Shown piece by piece: positions 14,593-23,526 of a DNA stretch of 45,404 nucleotides. The position numbers and the translations under genes were made by a program. The notes below the pieces were generated by a model. That model was given only the letters and a program-made list of their open reading frames with translations, had not been told where the DNA came from and did no database searches. The DNA comes from Flavobacterium profundi (GTDB lineage Bacteria; Bacteroidota; Bacteroidia; Flavobacteriales; Flavobacteriaceae): positions 1 to 45,404 of the forward strand of contig NZ_VDCZ01000019.1 of the NCBI RefSeq assembly GCF_006491645.1. The letters are read 5' to 3'. Position 1 is the stretch's first letter, and each line of letters opens with the position of its first letter.

Positions 14593-15593
14593 AAAATGTG
14601 ACTTTTTTAAACCCTGAGTTTTTCTGGTTATTTTTAGCCTTGCCCATTGCAATTGCTTGGTATTTCTATTCTATAAGAAAACAAACAGCGACGATTAAAA
14701 TGAGTTCTTTAGCTCCATTTGCGAATAGTAGAACCCTTTTATCTAGAATAAAACCGCTGCTTTTTGGATTGCGAATTTTGGCTCTTGCTTCCATTATTGT
14801 AGCTTTAGCACGACCAAGAAGCGTTGATGTAACCCAAAAATCAAGAACTACTCGAGGTATTGATATCGTCATGGCAATAGATGTTTCTGGAAGTATGTTG
14901 GCCAAAGATTTAAAGCCCAATCGTTTAGATGCATTAAAGAGAGTGGCAGCAAAATTTATTGAAGACAGAGTAAATGACAGAATAGGTTTAGTGGTATATG
15001 CAGGAGAAAGCTATACACGTACTCCTGTTACTTCAGATAAAACGGTAGTTTTGCAATCCTTAAGAACTGTAAATTATGATGATTCTATCATTGCTGATGG
15101 AACCGGAATTGGAGTAGGATTGGCCACGGCAATTAACCGTTTAAAAGATAGTAAAGCAAAAAGTAGAATTATTATCCTTTTGACTGATGGAGTGAATAAT
15201 GCGGGAACGATTGACCCAAGAATGGCTGCAGATATTGCAAAACAATATGGTATAAAAGTATACACTATCGGTATTGGTACCAATGGGATGGCTCCTTTTC
15301 CTTATACAAAAACAGCAAACGGGCAATTTTTATTTCGTAACATGAAAGTAGAAATAGATGAGGATTTAATGAAAGAAATTGCTAAAACGACTGACGGAAA
15401 ATATTTTAGGGCAACGAATAATAAAAAGCTAGAAGAAATCTATGCTGAAATTAATAAGCTTGAAACCACTGAAATTGAAGAAAAAAAATATTTCAATTAT
15501 GATGAAAAATTTAAACCTTTAGTTTGGTTGGCTTTTGCGCTTGTTTTAATAGAAATCGGTTTGAAAAATACTGTTTTTAAAGGTTTTGTTTAA
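14589..15593 (+). CDS. batA: BatA, VWA-domain membrane protein
   Basis: 334 residues. Membrane helices lie at about 10-27 and 57-75, a VWA domain spans about 90-280 with an intact MIDAS motif D98-V-S100-G-S102, and a C-terminal helix is at about 304-325. The distal MIDAS residues are in RTPVTSDK and LLTDGVNN. BatA and BatB are paired VWA proteins of the Bacteroides aerotolerance operon and are thought to work with MoxR in the cell envelope under stress. The start overlaps the end of the previous gene by 4 bases. Confidence 0.95.
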   Translation: MKNVTFLNPEFFWLFLALPIAIAWYFYSIRKQTATIKMSSLAPFANSRTLLSRIKPLLFGLRILALASIIVALARPRSVDVTQKSRTTRGIDIVMAIDVSGSMLAKDLKPNRLDALKRVAAKFIEDRVNDRIGLVVYAGESYTRTPVTSDKTVVLQSLRTVNYDDSIIADGTGIGVGLATAINRLKDSKAKSRIIILLTDGVNNAGTIDPRMAADIAKQYGIKVYTIGIGTNGMAPFPYTKTANGQFLFRNMKVEIDEDLMKEIAKTTDGKYFRATNNKKLEEIYAEINKLETTEIEEKKYFNYDEKFKPLVWLAFALVLIEIGLKNTVFKGFV

Positions 15594-15604
15594 AAAAATA
15601 TATA

Positions 15605-16642
15605 ATGTATCATAAATTAGAAGAACCAATATTGTTATATTTATTACTAATACTTCCCCTTTTAGTAGTGTTATTCTTGTTTCAGGTATATTGGAAAAAG
15701 AAAAAGCAAAAAGAATTTGGTGATTTGGAATTGGTAAAAAAACTAAGTCCTGAAAAATCTACATTTAAACCTGCTCTAAAATTTGCAACTGTTGTATTGG
15801 CTTTAACAGGTATAATTTTGGCTTTGGTAAATCCCAAAATTGGAACCAAAATGGAAACGGTTAAAAGACAAGGTATTGATATCGTTTTTGCTTTAGATAT
15901 TTCAAAAAGTATGTTAGCAGAAGATATTGCTCCAAGCCGCCTTGAAAAGTCAAAACAATTAATTAATCAGATAATCAATAGCTTAGGGAATGATCGAATT
16001 GGTATCGTAGGTTATGCAGGAAGTGCTTATCCCGTTTTACCTATGACAACCGATTACAGTATTGCTAAAATGTATTTGCAAAACATGAATACCAATATGG
16101 TTTCTTCTCAAGGTACAGCTCTTAATGACGCTATTAATTTAGCGACCACTTATTTTGATGCTGTGGATACTAGTAAATTAATAATTTTAGTATCCGATGG
16201 TGAAGACCATGGTGATGGAGCTGCAGAAGCAAGTGAAATAGCGAAAGAAAAAGGAATTAAAATTACTACAATTGGTGTAGGTACATTAGATGGCGGACCA
16301 ATCCCAATTAAAGGAGATAATGGTGTAATTTCAGAATATAAAAAAGACAATGAAGGTCAGGTTGTAATTACAAAACTTAACCCTGAGACGCTTCAAAATA
16401 TTGCTCAAAATACCAAATCTGCTTATATTGAAGGAAAGAATACAAAACAAGTAGTAGAAGAAATAAAACAAGTACTAGATACTATAGAGAAAACAGAATT
16501 TGAATCCCAAGAAATAGCGGAATATCAAACACAATTCCAATGGTTTCTAGGAGTTGCGTTTTTCCTATTGTTAATAGATGTTTTCTTTTTAGAACGAAAA
16601 ACAGCATGGTTGCAAAAGTTGAACTTATTTAATGAAAGATAG
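15605..16642 (+). CDS. batB: BatB, VWA-domain membrane protein
   Basis: 345 residues with the same plan as BatA: two N-terminal helices (about 9-27 and 59-76), a VWA domain with MIDAS D98-I-S100-K-S102, and a C-terminal helix near 315-333. MIDAS falls at the same residue numbers as in BatA, and ALVNPKIGTKMETVKRQGID matches the BatA segment ALARPRSVDVTQKSRTTRGID. The pair therefore arose by duplication. It overlaps batC by 11 bases. Confidence 0.95.
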   Translation: MYHKLEEPILLYLLLILPLLVVLFLFQVYWKKKKQKEFGDLELVKKLSPEKSTFKPALKFATVVLALTGIILALVNPKIGTKMETVKRQGIDIVFALDISKSMLAEDIAPSRLEKSKQLINQIINSLGNDRIGIVGYAGSAYPVLPMTTDYSIAKMYLQNMNTNMVSSQGTALNDAINLATTYFDAVDTSKLIILVSDGEDHGDGAAEASEIAKEKGIKITTIGVGTLDGGPIPIKGDNGVISEYKKDNEGQVVITKLNPETLQNIAQNTKSAYIEGKNTKQVVEEIKQVLDTIEKTEFESQEIAEYQTQFQWFLGVAFFLLLIDVFFLERKTAWLQKLNLFNER

Positions 16643-17429
16643 TATGCAAAGGATAATTATTGGAATCGCATTATGTATTACGTCGTTGCTTTTTAGTCAG
16701 AACAAAGACAAAAATTTATACGAAGGAACGGAACTTTTTAGCAATAAAAATTTCATAGCTGCTGAAAGTGATTTTAGAGTTTCACAAGCAACAAACGAAT
16801 CCAAAAAAGCAGTCGCAAATTATAATCTTGGAAATAGTATTTATAGACAAAATCAGCCAAGTGAAGCAAAATATAAGTTTTTAAATGCCATTGAAAGTGC
16901 GAAAACTAAAGAAGAAAAACACAAGGCTTTCCATAATTTAGGAAATGCATTCATGTTAGAAGAAAACTATTCAGCAGCAGCAGAAGCCTATAAAAATGCT
17001 TTGAGAAATAATCCTTATGATGAAGAAACACGTTATAATTATGCTTTAGCAAAGAAAAAGCAAAAAGAAAATCCGCCTAAAAAAGATAAAGACAAAGATA
17101 AGGACAAAGATAAAAAACAAGACCAAAAAGACAATAAGGGAGATAATCAAGATAAAAAAGACAAACAAGATAAGGGTCAGGATAAAGATAAAAAAGATTC
17201 TGACAAGGGTGATCCAGAAGATAAAAATAAAGAAGGAGATGATAAAAAAGACAATCAAAATGGAGACAAAAAAGAAGATGAGAAAGGAAATCCAAAACCT
17301 TCTGGTGTAAACAAACAACAAATCGAAAATTTATTGGACGCAGTTAACAATGCAGAAAAGAAAATTCAAGATAAATTAAATGCAAAAAAAGTAAAAGCCG
17401 TTCCAGCAACAAATGAAAAAGATTGGTAA
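16632..17429 (+). CDS. batC: BatC, TPR protein with charged Lys/Asp tail
   Basis: 265 residues with a signal peptide (IIIGIALCITSLLFSQ) and two to three TPR units at about 25-140 (AFHNLGNAFMLEENYSAAAEAY). A low-complexity segment at about 142-228 consists almost only of Lys, Asp, Gln, Asn and Gly. A short helical end contains QQIENLLDAVNNAEKKIQDKL. TPR BatC proteins are thought to scaffold the Bat complex on the periplasmic side. The start lies inside the end of batB. The repetitive Lys/Asp codons at about 17075-17290 could be prone to length change. Confidence 0.92.
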   Translation: MKDSMQRIIIGIALCITSLLFSQNKDKNLYEGTELFSNKNFIAAESDFRVSQATNESKKAVANYNLGNSIYRQNQPSEAKYKFLNAIESAKTKEEKHKAFHNLGNAFMLEENYSAAAEAYKNALRNNPYDEETRYNYALAKKKQKENPPKKDKDKDKDKDKKQDQKDNKGDNQDKKDKQDKGQDKDKKDSDKGDPEDKNKEGDDKKDNQNGDKKEDEKGNPKPSGVNKQQIENLLDAVNNAEKKIQDKLNAKKVKAVPATNEKDW

Positions 17430-17430
17430 A

Positions 17431-19191
17431 ATGAAAAGAGTTTTTATTATACTATTACTTTTTATACAAACAGCTCTTTTAGCTCAAGAAATTAAATTTG
17501 AAGCTAAAGTGAGTAAGTCTACTATTGGTTTGAATGAACGTTTGCAAGTAACATTTGCAATAAATGAAGATGGTGATAACTTTCAAGCACCTAATTTTGA
17601 AGGATTCAGAGTTGTGGGTGGCCCATTTCAATCTACCAATTTTTCTTGGGTAAATGGTGTGAAATCATTTAGTAGAAGTTATGCTTATGTCTTACAGCCT
17701 ACTCAAAAGGGTACGCTAACTATCAAACAAGGTATTATTGAATTTGAAGGACAAACCTACAAAACCTTACCTGTAAAAGTTACCGTAACAGATGCAGTGG
17801 AATTACCTAAAGATCCAAATGATCCAGATTATAAAGTAGGTGAGGGCGTTCATTTAGTAGCTGAGGTTTCAAATGGAAACCCGTATTTAAACGAACCTGT
17901 TACTGTTATCTATAAACTGTACTTTAATCCTCGATTTCAAGTTCGAAATGTACAAGAAGTAGACAATCCAAAATACAATGGGTTTTGGAGCCAACAAATT
18001 AATATTGATAAATTAGAAGCCGTTCAAGGAAAATATGAAGGTCAAGATTATGCTTTGGTAGTTTGGAGAAAAGTAATTCTTTATCCTCAAGAATCAGGCG
18101 CAAAACCACTTGAACCCTTGACTATTAATTTAGATATAGATGTGCCAACTGGAAGAAGAAATTTCTTCATGGAACCAGAATATCAATCGGTAACCAAAAC
18201 AATTTCTGCAGGTGCCAAAACTATAAATGTGAAACCGCTACCTGATGCTGGAAAACCACTTAGTTTTAGCGGAGCGGTTGGTAAATTTAATTTTGAAGTA
18301 CAACCTTCTAAAACAGAACTTAGAGCAGGAGAATCTTTAGATTTAGAAATTAAGGTAACGGGTACAGGTAATTTAAAGTTATTTACTTTGCCTAAAACTG
18401 AATTTCCAAGTGCCTTTGAAGTTTTCGATCCAGAACATAAAGAAGAAGTAAACACGCCTTTATCTGGAATGAACGGTACTATTTCAGACAAGTACACCAT
18501 TATTCCTCAATTTAAAGGGAAATACACTTTAAAACCTATAGAATTTTCGTATTTCGATTTGAGTTCGAAATCTTACAAAACCATTTCTTCTGAAGCAATT
18601 ACAATCAATGTTTTGGATAATCCAAACTTTACCTCTTCTAAACAAGATGTAGCTTCTACGGATGAAAATAAGCAAAAAGTAGTTAAAAATAATACCTTTC
18701 AATTTATTAAATTGAAATCTGATTTTGTTGCGAAAAATCAAGAAGCCTTTTTTGGAACCCAATTATTCTATGGTTTAGTGATAGCTCCCTTTTTATTCAT
18801 TCCATTAATTGTATTGGGTAGAAAGAAAAAAGAAGCGATTGATGCGGATGAATTTGGGAATAAAATCAGAAGAAATAATAAACTGGCTAAAAAATACCTT
18901 TCTGAAGCTAAAAAACAATTGGGCAATAAAATTCCATTCTACATGGCAATGGAAAAAGCGTTACATAATTTCTTGAAAGCAAAATTGCATATTGAGACTT
19001 CCGAAATGAGTAAAGAAAATATCCAAGAAATATTAGAGAATAAACAAGCACAGAGAGAAACGATTGCACAATTTATTCAATTGATGAATGATTGTGAGTT
19101 TGCTCGCTATGCACCTTCTACTGATGTAGCGATGCAGCAAGACTTTGAAAAAGCGGTAACCTTAATTTCCGAACTTGAAAAACAATTGTAA
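17431..19191 (+). CDS. batD: BatD, periplasmic multi-domain oxygen-tolerance protein
   Basis: 586 residues from the ATG at 17431, 1 base after the batC stop. A start at 17413 would add six charged residues ahead of the signal peptide, which is less likely. The signal peptide ends LLAQE. Ig-like periplasmic domains fill most of residues 20-440 and include KFEAKVSKSTIGLNERLQV, LNEPVTVIYKLYFNPRF and a CARDB-like segment near 300. A membrane helix lies at about 443-465, followed by a cytoplasmic helical domain with FYMAMEKALHNFLKAKL. It overlaps batE by one base. Confidence 0.95.
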   Translation: MKRVFIILLLFIQTALLAQEIKFEAKVSKSTIGLNERLQVTFAINEDGDNFQAPNFEGFRVVGGPFQSTNFSWVNGVKSFSRSYAYVLQPTQKGTLTIKQGIIEFEGQTYKTLPVKVTVTDAVELPKDPNDPDYKVGEGVHLVAEVSNGNPYLNEPVTVIYKLYFNPRFQVRNVQEVDNPKYNGFWSQQINIDKLEAVQGKYEGQDYALVVWRKVILYPQESGAKPLEPLTINLDIDVPTGRRNFFMEPEYQSVTKTISAGAKTINVKPLPDAGKPLSFSGAVGKFNFEVQPSKTELRAGESLDLEIKVTGTGNLKLFTLPKTEFPSAFEVFDPEHKEEVNTPLSGMNGTISDKYTIIPQFKGKYTLKPIEFSYFDLSSKSYKTISSEAITINVLDNPNFTSSKQDVASTDENKQKVVKNNTFQFIKLKSDFVAKNQEAFFGTQLFYGLVIAPFLFIPLIVLGRKKKEAIDADEFGNKIRRNNKLAKKYLSEAKKQLGNKIPFYMAMEKALHNFLKAKLHIETSEMSKENIQEILENKQAQRETIAQFIQLMNDCEFARYAPSTDVAMQQDFEKAVTLISELEKQL

Positions 19192-19958
19192 TGAAAATGA
19201 AGAAAATAGTGTATTTGTTTTTATTAATAAGCCCATTCTTTTTTGGACAAAATAATGCTACGGCACTTTTTGACGCGGCAAATGATTTATATAGAAAAGA
19301 AAAATATACAGAGGCAATTGAAAAATATGAAAGCATTCTCAATCAAAATCAACTAGAATCTTCTGAATTGTATTTTAATTTAGGGAATTGCTATTATAAG
19401 TTAGGTAAAATAGCACCTTCGATTTATAATTTTGAAAAAGCACTCCTTTTAAATCCTTCTGATGAAGCGATAAAAACGAATCTTTCCTTTGCACAAAATA
19501 GAGCCATAGATGATATTAAGGTATCGCCTAAAGTGGGTTTTTCTAACTTTTTTTTAAAAACGATAGGTTTTTTTAATGTAACAATTTGGGCGTGGTTAGC
19601 GGTTGGTTTTTCCGTCTTTTTTCTATTGTTTTTTATTGGTTACTATTTTTCTGCAACTGCCTTAATCAAAAGAATATTTTTTGTAGGGATGTTTTTCATT
19701 TTAGCATTTCTATTTTGTAGTGTGTTGTTTGCTTATGTGTTGAACAGGCAAGATAAAGTCATTCGACCCGCTATTGTTTTTGAGGAATTAGTTAATGTAA
19801 AAACAGAACCCAAAACCAGTTCGGAAAATGCTTTTATGCTACACGAGGGAACTAAAGTTTTTGTAAAAGAAACTCTAGAAAACTGGAAACGTATTGAGCT
19901 TACTGACAAATCGGAAGGTTGGATTAAAAAAGAGGCCATTAGAGAATTGAAAGATTAG
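19191..19958 (+). CDS. batE: BatE, TPR and SH3-like membrane protein, last gene of the Bat operon
   Basis: 255 residues. A signal peptide (ends PFFFGQ) is followed by TPR units (about 20-100, ELYFNLGNCYYKLGKIAPSI), two membrane helices (about 128-150 and 158-185), and a bacterial SH3-like domain (about 195-252) with VKTEPKTSSENAFMLHEGTK and WKRIELTDKSEGWI. It starts in a TAATG overlap with batD. An alternative ATG at 19197 would remove two residues. The next gene starts 39 bases later and could be read through. Confidence 0.93.
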   Translation: MKMKKIVYLFLLISPFFFGQNNATALFDAANDLYRKEKYTEAIEKYESILNQNQLESSELYFNLGNCYYKLGKIAPSIYNFEKALLLNPSDEAIKTNLSFAQNRAIDDIKVSPKVGFSNFFLKTIGFFNVTIWAWLAVGFSVFFLLFFIGYYFSATALIKRIFFVGMFFILAFLFCSVLFAYVLNRQDKVIRPAIVFEELVNVKTEPKTSSENAFMLHEGTKVFVKETLENWKRIELTDKSEGWIKKEAIRELKD

Positions 19959-19997
19959 TTTTTTTTCTATTTTTGAGTAAATAGAAATTTATTTTTC

Positions 19998-21383
19998 ATG
20001 AATAAAGAACTTTGGGAAACCATCGAAAAATTTGATTTTGATTTTCCTGTTTCCGAATATGGGTTTTCTACTCGTTTGGCTTATGAAAACGAATGGACCG
20101 AATATTTTACTAAAAAAGCCATTGAAGAATACAAGAAGTTTATGTATTTAGCGACAACTTCTAATCAAATGGTTTCCCCTTCTGAAATTGTAGACATAGT
20201 TTGGCACCAACACTTAATTTTTACACAATCATATACTGATTTTTGTGCGCTTTTAGGTAAGAAAATTCAGCATATTCCTTCCACACATAACAAAGAAGAA
20301 CAAGATAAATTTCTAACCGCAAAAACACACACGACTGCGATTTATGAAAGTAATTTTGGTAAACAGCCTAAACTATTTTGGGAATACAATTCCTTTGCAG
20401 CAGCATTAGAAATTGAAAAATCAAAAATACATTTTAGTTCTATTATAGCTATTGGTTTGCTAACATTGCTCATTTTAGTTGTATTGTTTCGAGTTGTTCT
20501 TTACGATGTATTTGTAACTATTGACAATCCCATATTTTTAATAATGTATGTTTCTTTAGGAATAATATTTTATCTCTTTTTGAACATTTATAATGAAATT
20601 ACAATTGGAAAAAACCGAAAGCAAATTGTAAGTAATGAAATTATTAAAAACCTAACGGCAAGTGAATTAATTTATTTGAAAACGAATCAATTGAAAGTTG
20701 TTATTCACGGTTATGTGAATTACCTTTTAGTAGAAAAAAAATTAAAAATTACAGATTCTAAAGAAATAATAAAGTCAAATAGAGGTAAAAAATTAGATAG
20801 TATTTTAGAAAACTGTATTTTAGATTCTTTTGATTCAAAAAGTAGTGTAAAATATAGTCACTTATTGATGGTATTATTGAGTAAACCTATTTTTTCAAAA
20901 ATTCCCAAAGCAGCAAATACAATTAAAGAAGCTATTAATTTCTCAAAAGAAAATATAAAGTTATTCCTTTTTAACTACATGTTTACAGTGTTGTTTCTAG
21001 CAATTGGATTGACAAGATTGATAATTGGATTGGGTAGAAATAAACCCGTGATGTATTTAGTGCTCCTATTAGTGTTGGCTTTATATTTGTCTTTTCTTTT
21101 CTTAAAAAAAACATGGAATATAATGATTTACAAAGGAATTCCAGATTATTTTAAAAATGAAATTATTCCAAAATCAAAGGCTGAATTTTCCGATTGGGAA
21201 TGGAATTATTTTTTAAATGGAATAGCCTTACTTTCAGCCGCATTCATTCCAATAGCAAATACATATACGAGTTCCAATTATTTTTCAGGATGTGGTACAA
21301 GTTGTGGTTCAAGTTGTGGAAGTTCTTGTGGCTCTAGTTGTGGAAGTTCTTGTGGAGGCGGTTGTGGTGGATGTGGAAGTTAA
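19998..21383 (+). CDS. Membrane protein with GRDP-like N-terminus and Cys-Gly-Ser tail (TIGR04222-like)
   Basis: 461 residues. The N-terminal part (about 1-120) contains MVSPSEIVDIVWHQHLIFTQ, with the WHQH motif (residues 69-72) typical of glycine-rich-domain (DUF1399-like) proteins. Membrane helices lie at about 150-170, 178-197, 320-342 and 348-368. The end is a run of CGSS units with 13 cysteines in the last 31 residues, finishing GGCGGCGS. This plan matches my memory of TIGR04222 proteins, whose role is unknown. The tail could bind metal or be modified, but no maturation enzyme is adjacent. It is convergent with cvpA, with 9 bases between the stops. Confidence 0.75.
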   Translation: MNKELWETIEKFDFDFPVSEYGFSTRLAYENEWTEYFTKKAIEEYKKFMYLATTSNQMVSPSEIVDIVWHQHLIFTQSYTDFCALLGKKIQHIPSTHNKEEQDKFLTAKTHTTAIYESNFGKQPKLFWEYNSFAAALEIEKSKIHFSSIIAIGLLTLLILVVLFRVVLYDVFVTIDNPIFLIMYVSLGIIFYLFLNIYNEITIGKNRKQIVSNEIIKNLTASELIYLKTNQLKVVIHGYVNYLLVEKKLKITDSKEIIKSNRGKKLDSILENCILDSFDSKSSVKYSHLLMVLLSKPIFSKIPKAANTIKEAINFSKENIKLFLFNYMFTVLFLAIGLTRLIIGLGRNKPVMYLVLLLVLALYLSFLFLKKTWNIMIYKGIPDYFKNEIIPKSKAEFSDWEWNYFLNGIALLSAAFIPIANTYTSSNYFSGCGTSCGSSCGSSCGSSCGSSCGGGCGGCGS

Positions 21384-21392
21384 AAATTATAA

Positions 21393-21983
21393 TTATTCCT
21401 GCACTGTATCAGTTGGTTGATTATTAGCTTCTTTTTCTTCATTTTCAGTCTTTTCACTTTTCACTTTTTCCTTTTCACTAAAATCAGTGTACCACTCTTC
21501 AATTTTAGGATATATAAAAGCAGCAATCTCTTTGGTAGGAGAATAAAATATAGATTCATCTAAAGTTTCTTGTTTAACCAATATATTGTTGCTGTTTACT
21601 TTTTCAAATAATAAAATCACAATACTTAACAATAAAATGGTTTTTAACGTACTAAAAACAGCTCCAGCCAACTTATTCATCCAGCCTAAATAAGCAAAAT
21701 CAGCAATTTTAGTCAATAATTTAGCGGAAAGATGAATAGCTATCACAACAAGTAAAAAAGTTAAAGCAAAAGCCGTTATTTCGATATATTTGGGTTCCCA
21801 ACTCACCTTGGTTTCTAAAATGTTTTTTAGCACATAAGAAAATTTGATAGCGATAAAAATTCCAGCTACTAAAGCAACCAAGGAGGCCAATTCCACAAAC
21901 AGTCCGTTCTTAATTCCTTTGTACAAAGCATAACACAATAAAACGGCAAATACAATATCGATAAAATTCATGTTGGAATACAA
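21393..21983 (-). CDS. cvpA: CvpA family membrane protein
   Basis: 196 residues with four membrane helices in the first 130 residues (DIVFAVLLCYALYKGIKNG, LASLVALVAGIFIAIKF, TAFALTFLLVVIAIHL, TLKTILLLSIVILLF). The typical CvpA motifs DIVFAVLL, GIKNGLF and GWMNKLAGAVF are present. The C-terminal tail is charged and rich in Glu and Lys. The family is named for colicin V production in E. coli, but in this phylum it is a conserved inner-membrane protein linked to envelope maintenance. It is a single minus-strand gene. Confidence 0.9.
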   Translation of the reverse strand: MYSNMNFIDIVFAVLLCYALYKGIKNGLFVELASLVALVAGIFIAIKFSYVLKNILETKVSWEPKYIEITAFALTFLLVVIAIHLSAKLLTKIADFAYLGWMNKLAGAVFSTLKTILLLSIVILLFEKVNSNNILVKQETLDESIFYSPTKEIAAFIYPKIEEWYTDFSEKEKVKSEKTENEEKEANNQPTDTVQE

Positions 21984-22034
21984 TAGTTCAAAGAATAAAG
22001 ATACTAGAAATTATTTAAAACCAAATTTCAGCTA

Positions 22035-22042
22035 TATCTTTG
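22035..22042 (+). promoter_or_regulatory. Bacteroidota -7 promoter box
   Basis: TATCTTTG matches TAnnTTTG, 59 bases before the start codon at 22102. The -33 element is not clear. Confidence 0.5.
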
Positions 22043-22101
22043 TAAAAAAATTATGTTAGCTGTTCAGGTTACTTACAATTTATAACTTATAACTTGGAAT
22101 C

Positions 22102-22458
22102 ATGTCAAGAGACGAACAATTAAAAGCACGTTGGGAAAACGTGGTTAAAATAATATCAGATAAATTTGCCGATGGAGATGAACTCGATTTAGAATCTATC
22201 ATCTATTTAATTGGTATACAAGAATTAGGAAAATTCAAACAAGAATTTAAAAAAGACGAGAAGGTTAATTTGATGCATATTGCCATTTGTCGTCTCTTAG
22301 AACCTTATGGATATTACGAATTTGAATATTTCGATAATGAGGGTTGGCCACATTACAAAGTAAAAGAAGAGTTACCTTCTTTAAAAGCCGGAGAACAAAC
22401 AGTATTAATGAAAGATGCTATTGTCAACTACTTTTTAGAAAAAGAACTCATCGATTAG
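22102..22458 (+). CDS. Conserved-type hypothetical protein, 118 aa
   Basis: A small soluble acidic protein with segments ARWENVVKIISDKFADGDEL, DLESIIYLIGIQELG, HIAICRLLEPYGYYEFEYFD and a C-terminal helix (IVNYFLEKELID). I know no named domain, but the compact all-helical pattern looks like a conserved Flavobacterial protein. It is followed after 11 bases by the SBF-type transporter gene, so the two are probably co-transcribed. Function unknown. Confidence 0.75.
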   Translation: MSRDEQLKARWENVVKIISDKFADGDELDLESIIYLIGIQELGKFKQEFKKDEKVNLMHIAICRLLEPYGYYEFEYFDNEGWPHYKVKEELPSLKAGEQTVLMKDAIVNYFLEKELID

Positions 22459-22469
22459 TCGGTTGGAGT

Positions 22470-23435
22470 ATGAAAGTTGATAAGTTTCTTTTAGCTATTT
22501 TAGGAACGGTCCTATTGGCTTATTTTTTTCCACAATTTGGATCCAAAAATAGTCCGATCCCTTTATCTTTAATAGGAAGTATTGGAGTAGCCTTGATATT
22601 CTTTTTTTATGGATTAAAATTACATTCCGATAAAATTAAAAGCGGACTCAAAAATTGGAAATTGCATCTTTTAGTGCAACTATCCACTTTTTTACTTTTT
22701 CCAATAATAGTTTTGGTAGCAAAACCTTTTTTGGTTTCTGAAGAACAAGAATTAATTTGGTTAGCTTTTCTTTTTTTAGCGGCCTTACCTTCAACTGTTT
22801 CGTCTTCGGTTGTTATGGTTTCTATTGCTAATGGAAATATTCCTGCAGCGATTTTTAATGCCAGTATTTCAGGTTTAATTGGTATTTTGATTACACCGCT
22901 TTGGATGGGTCTTTTTTTACAACAAAATGAGGTTGCTTTTGATTTAGGAAGTATTTATATAAAATTAAGCACTGAAATCTTATTACCTGTATTCCTTGGA
23001 ATCTTGTTGCAACGTTTTTTAGGGAAATATGTAGCACAATGCAACAAGCAATTGACCTTGTTTGATAAATCGATTATTTTACTCATCATTTACAAAAGTT
23101 TTTCAGAATCTTTTGAAGAAAAAGTATTTGCTTCGGTAAGCTTAATCGATTTGACATACCTCTTTATTTTTGACTTGTTGCTTTTTATTCTTATTTATGG
23201 ATGCATAGGTTTTGTTTCTAAAAAACTCCAATTTAGCAAAGAAGATCAAATTACAGCACAATTTTGCGGTACCAAAAAATCATTGGTACACGGAACCGTT
23301 TTTTCTAAAATTCTTTTTCCTTCTAATGTAGCAACAGGTATTATTTTATTACCACTCATGTTGTTCCATGCGATGCAAATTTTTATAATTAGCTTTATCG
23401 CTTCTACATTAGGTAACGAAAAAGGGTCTCGTTAA
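22470..23435 (+). CDS. Bile acid:sodium symporter family (SBF/YfeH-like) membrane transporter
   Basis: 321 residues from the ATG at 22470. A longer frame reaching back to 22344 overlaps the previous gene in another frame and is rejected. There are nine or ten membrane helices. Typical SBF-like motifs are FFFYGLKLHSDKIKSGLKNW near 45-65, LAALPSTVSSSVVMVSIANGN near 103-123, and CGTKKSLVHGTVFSKILFP near 265-285. YfeH-type members lack known substrates; relatives carry organic anions with sodium. Inner membrane. It sits between a small gene and pheS. Confidence 0.88.
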   Translation: MKVDKFLLAILGTVLLAYFFPQFGSKNSPIPLSLIGSIGVALIFFFYGLKLHSDKIKSGLKNWKLHLLVQLSTFLLFPIIVLVAKPFLVSEEQELIWLAFLFLAALPSTVSSSVVMVSIANGNIPAAIFNASISGLIGILITPLWMGLFLQQNEVAFDLGSIYIKLSTEILLPVFLGILLQRFLGKYVAQCNKQLTLFDKSIILLIIYKSFSESFEEKVFASVSLIDLTYLFIFDLLLFILIYGCIGFVSKKLQFSKEDQITAQFCGTKKSLVHGTVFSKILFPSNVATGIILLPLMLFHAMQIFIISFIASTLGNEKGSR

Positions 23436-23498
23436 AAGAGATTTTTTCCTTTCACCGATAAACTTTAGAATTACACTAGAACAAAAAAATATAATTTG

Positions 23499-23506
23499 TA
23501 AATTTG
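23499..23506 (+). promoter_or_regulatory. Bacteroidota -7 promoter box for pheS
   Basis: TAAATTTG (followed by CG) is an exact TAnnTTTG box 20 bases before the pheS start, giving a very short leader, which is usual in this phylum. Confidence 0.55.
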
Positions 23507-23526
23507 CGAACCATTTTAAGTTTGCA

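Noticed and set aside
17046..17321. Minus-strand open frames rich in Phe, Ile and Leu opposite batC
   Set aside because: They are the antisense reading of the Lys/Asp-rich batC segment.
22344..22469. Longer start for the SBF-type transporter
   Set aside because: The extension lies in another frame of the preceding gene and is polar and basic, whereas the ATG at 22470 starts a normal membrane protein.
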